DNA of 64,000 nt from the NCBI GenBank assembly GCA_913061275.1, contig CAJXSR010000004.1, positions 102,347 to 166,346 of the forward strand, read 5' to 3'. The DNA is from an uncultured Paracoccaceae bacterium (lineage in GTDB: Bacteria; Pseudomonadota; Alphaproteobacteria; Rhodobacterales; Rhodobacteraceae). This document shows, one piece after another, positions 63,588 to 64,000 of the stretch. The position numbers were made by a program, and so were the translations under genes. Each line of letters begins with the position of its first letter. Within the stretch, counting starts at the first letter, position 1. The notes beneath the pieces are model-generated. The model did no database searches. It was given only the letters and a program-made list of their open reading frames with translations, and was not told the origin of the DNA.

Positions 63588-64000
63588 TTAACGGTGATGA
63601 TAACATGCAACTTGCACTCTACCTGTCTGTTCCAGATTAGGTGCAGTTGCTCTGCATTTATCGTCGGCAAACTGGCATCTAGGGCTGAAATAGCAGCCAT
63701 CAGGTGGGTTCATCGGTGACGGCAACTCTCCCGACAACATAATACGCTCTTTCTTGTTACCTGGGTCTGCAATTGGTGTGGCGGAAAGCAAAGCTTCAGT
63801 ATATGGGTGCCTTGGCTTGTTGAAAACAACTTCAGCAGGCCCTGCTTCAATCACTTTGCCCAAATACATCACCATCACATCATCCGCGATATGTTTAACC
63901 ACAGATAAGTCGTGGCTGATGAATAGATACGCCAGACCAAGGTCTGATTGCAATTCGGCCAGAATATTCAATACCTGCGCTTGAATAGACAAATCAAGCG
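63588..64000 (-). CDS. Oligopeptide/dipeptide ABC transporter ATP-binding protein, C-terminal part
   Basis: The C-terminal 137 codons of a DppD/OppF-type ATPase; the gene runs off the window end. It opens with ALDLSIQAQVLNILAELQSD (D-loop), continues LFISHDLSVVKHIADDVMVM (H-loop with SHDLS), YLGKVIEAGPAEVVFNKPRH and the oligopeptide-family C-terminus PYTEALLSATPI, PPDGCYFSPRCQFADDKCRA with Cys residues typical for that subgroup (a 4Fe-4S-like C-terminal motif). The permease and binding-protein genes would be beyond the window. Confidence 0.9.
   Translation of the reverse strand, partial: LDLSIQAQVLNILAELQSDLGLAYLFISHDLSVVKHIADDVMVMYLGKVIEAGPAEVVFNKPRHPYTEALLSATPIADPGNKKERIMLSGELPSPMNPPDGCYFSPRCQFADDKCRATAPNLEQTGRVQVACYHHR

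Noticed and set aside
58620..64000. Second att site (attR)
   Set aside because: Searched by eye for the 3' end of tRNA-Asn (GGTTCGATCCCTACCG) later in the window without a match; the island probably extends past 64000.

Overview
The window looks like chromosomal DNA from a low-GC marine alphaproteobacterium, most likely in the Rhodobacterales (Roseobacter group). This is inferred from protein families I associate with that order: the DUF6456/DUF6477 pair, DUF2852, a non-pyrrolysine MttB-family methyltransferase, an HU protein with a lysine/alanine tail, bL21 with a long alanine/lysine extension, an IalB-like protein, and an L,D-transpeptidase beside an lpxD-ACP-ketosynthase cassette. Most of the window is ordinary, tightly packed housekeeping sequence.

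Layout. 0-3 kb: divergent haem genes hemC (cut by the window start) and hemE, a GST and a LysR regulator. 3-6.5 kb: branched-chain amino-acid genes ilvB and ilvN, separated by a sulfotransferase-like gene and a terminator. ilvB is preceded by an apparently complete transcription attenuator with a 19-residue leader peptide rich in Val/Ile/Leu. 6.5-16 kb: Bpt aminoacyl-protein transferase, RDD and DUF2852 membrane proteins, an orphan Flp-like mini-pilin, TetR, PPK2, an alpha/beta hydrolase, metA, a P-loop protein and two EamA transporters. 16-18 kb: a surface-polysaccharide acyltransferase split by a 10-bp tandem repeat. 18-24.6 kb: guaA, the MttB-like gene, a decayed DUF6477/DUF6456 locus, tpiA and two Fe-S assembly genes. 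24.7-31 kb: tgt, lon, HU, tRNA-Val, paired histidine phosphatases and upp. 31-40 kb: a small secreted protein, a DMT transporter, tRNA-Asp, MFS, MaoC, and rplU-rpmA-GNAT-obgE-proB-proA. 40-45 kb: DUF882 protein, L,D-transpeptidase, lpxD-ACP-ketosynthase and IalB-like protein, which together form an envelope block. 45-58.5 kb: HerA-like ATPase, CorC-like protein, phosphoesterase, an XerD operon, aroK-aroB, a radical SAM protein, zwf-pgl and a sensor kinase.

58.6-64 kb is accessory. A tRNA-Asn is followed 166 bp later by a tyrosine-recombinase integrase. After it come a 224-bp element bounded by perfect 22-bp inverted repeats, two oxidoreductases in visibly GC-richer DNA, and an oligopeptide ABC-transporter ATPase cut by the window end. 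This reads as one end of a tRNA-anchored genomic island; the other end is not in view.

The most notable features are (1) the ilvB attenuator, where leader peptide, antiterminator and terminator can all be traced base by base; (2) the acyltransferase, whose reading frame is restored exactly by removing one 10-bp repeat unit, which suggests phase variation; and (3) the DUF6456 gene, broken by a perfect 23-bp tandem duplication plus two single-base insertions, next to a DUF6477 gene whose only well-placed start codon is ATA. I saw no CRISPR array, prophage structural genes, rRNA or intact transposase.
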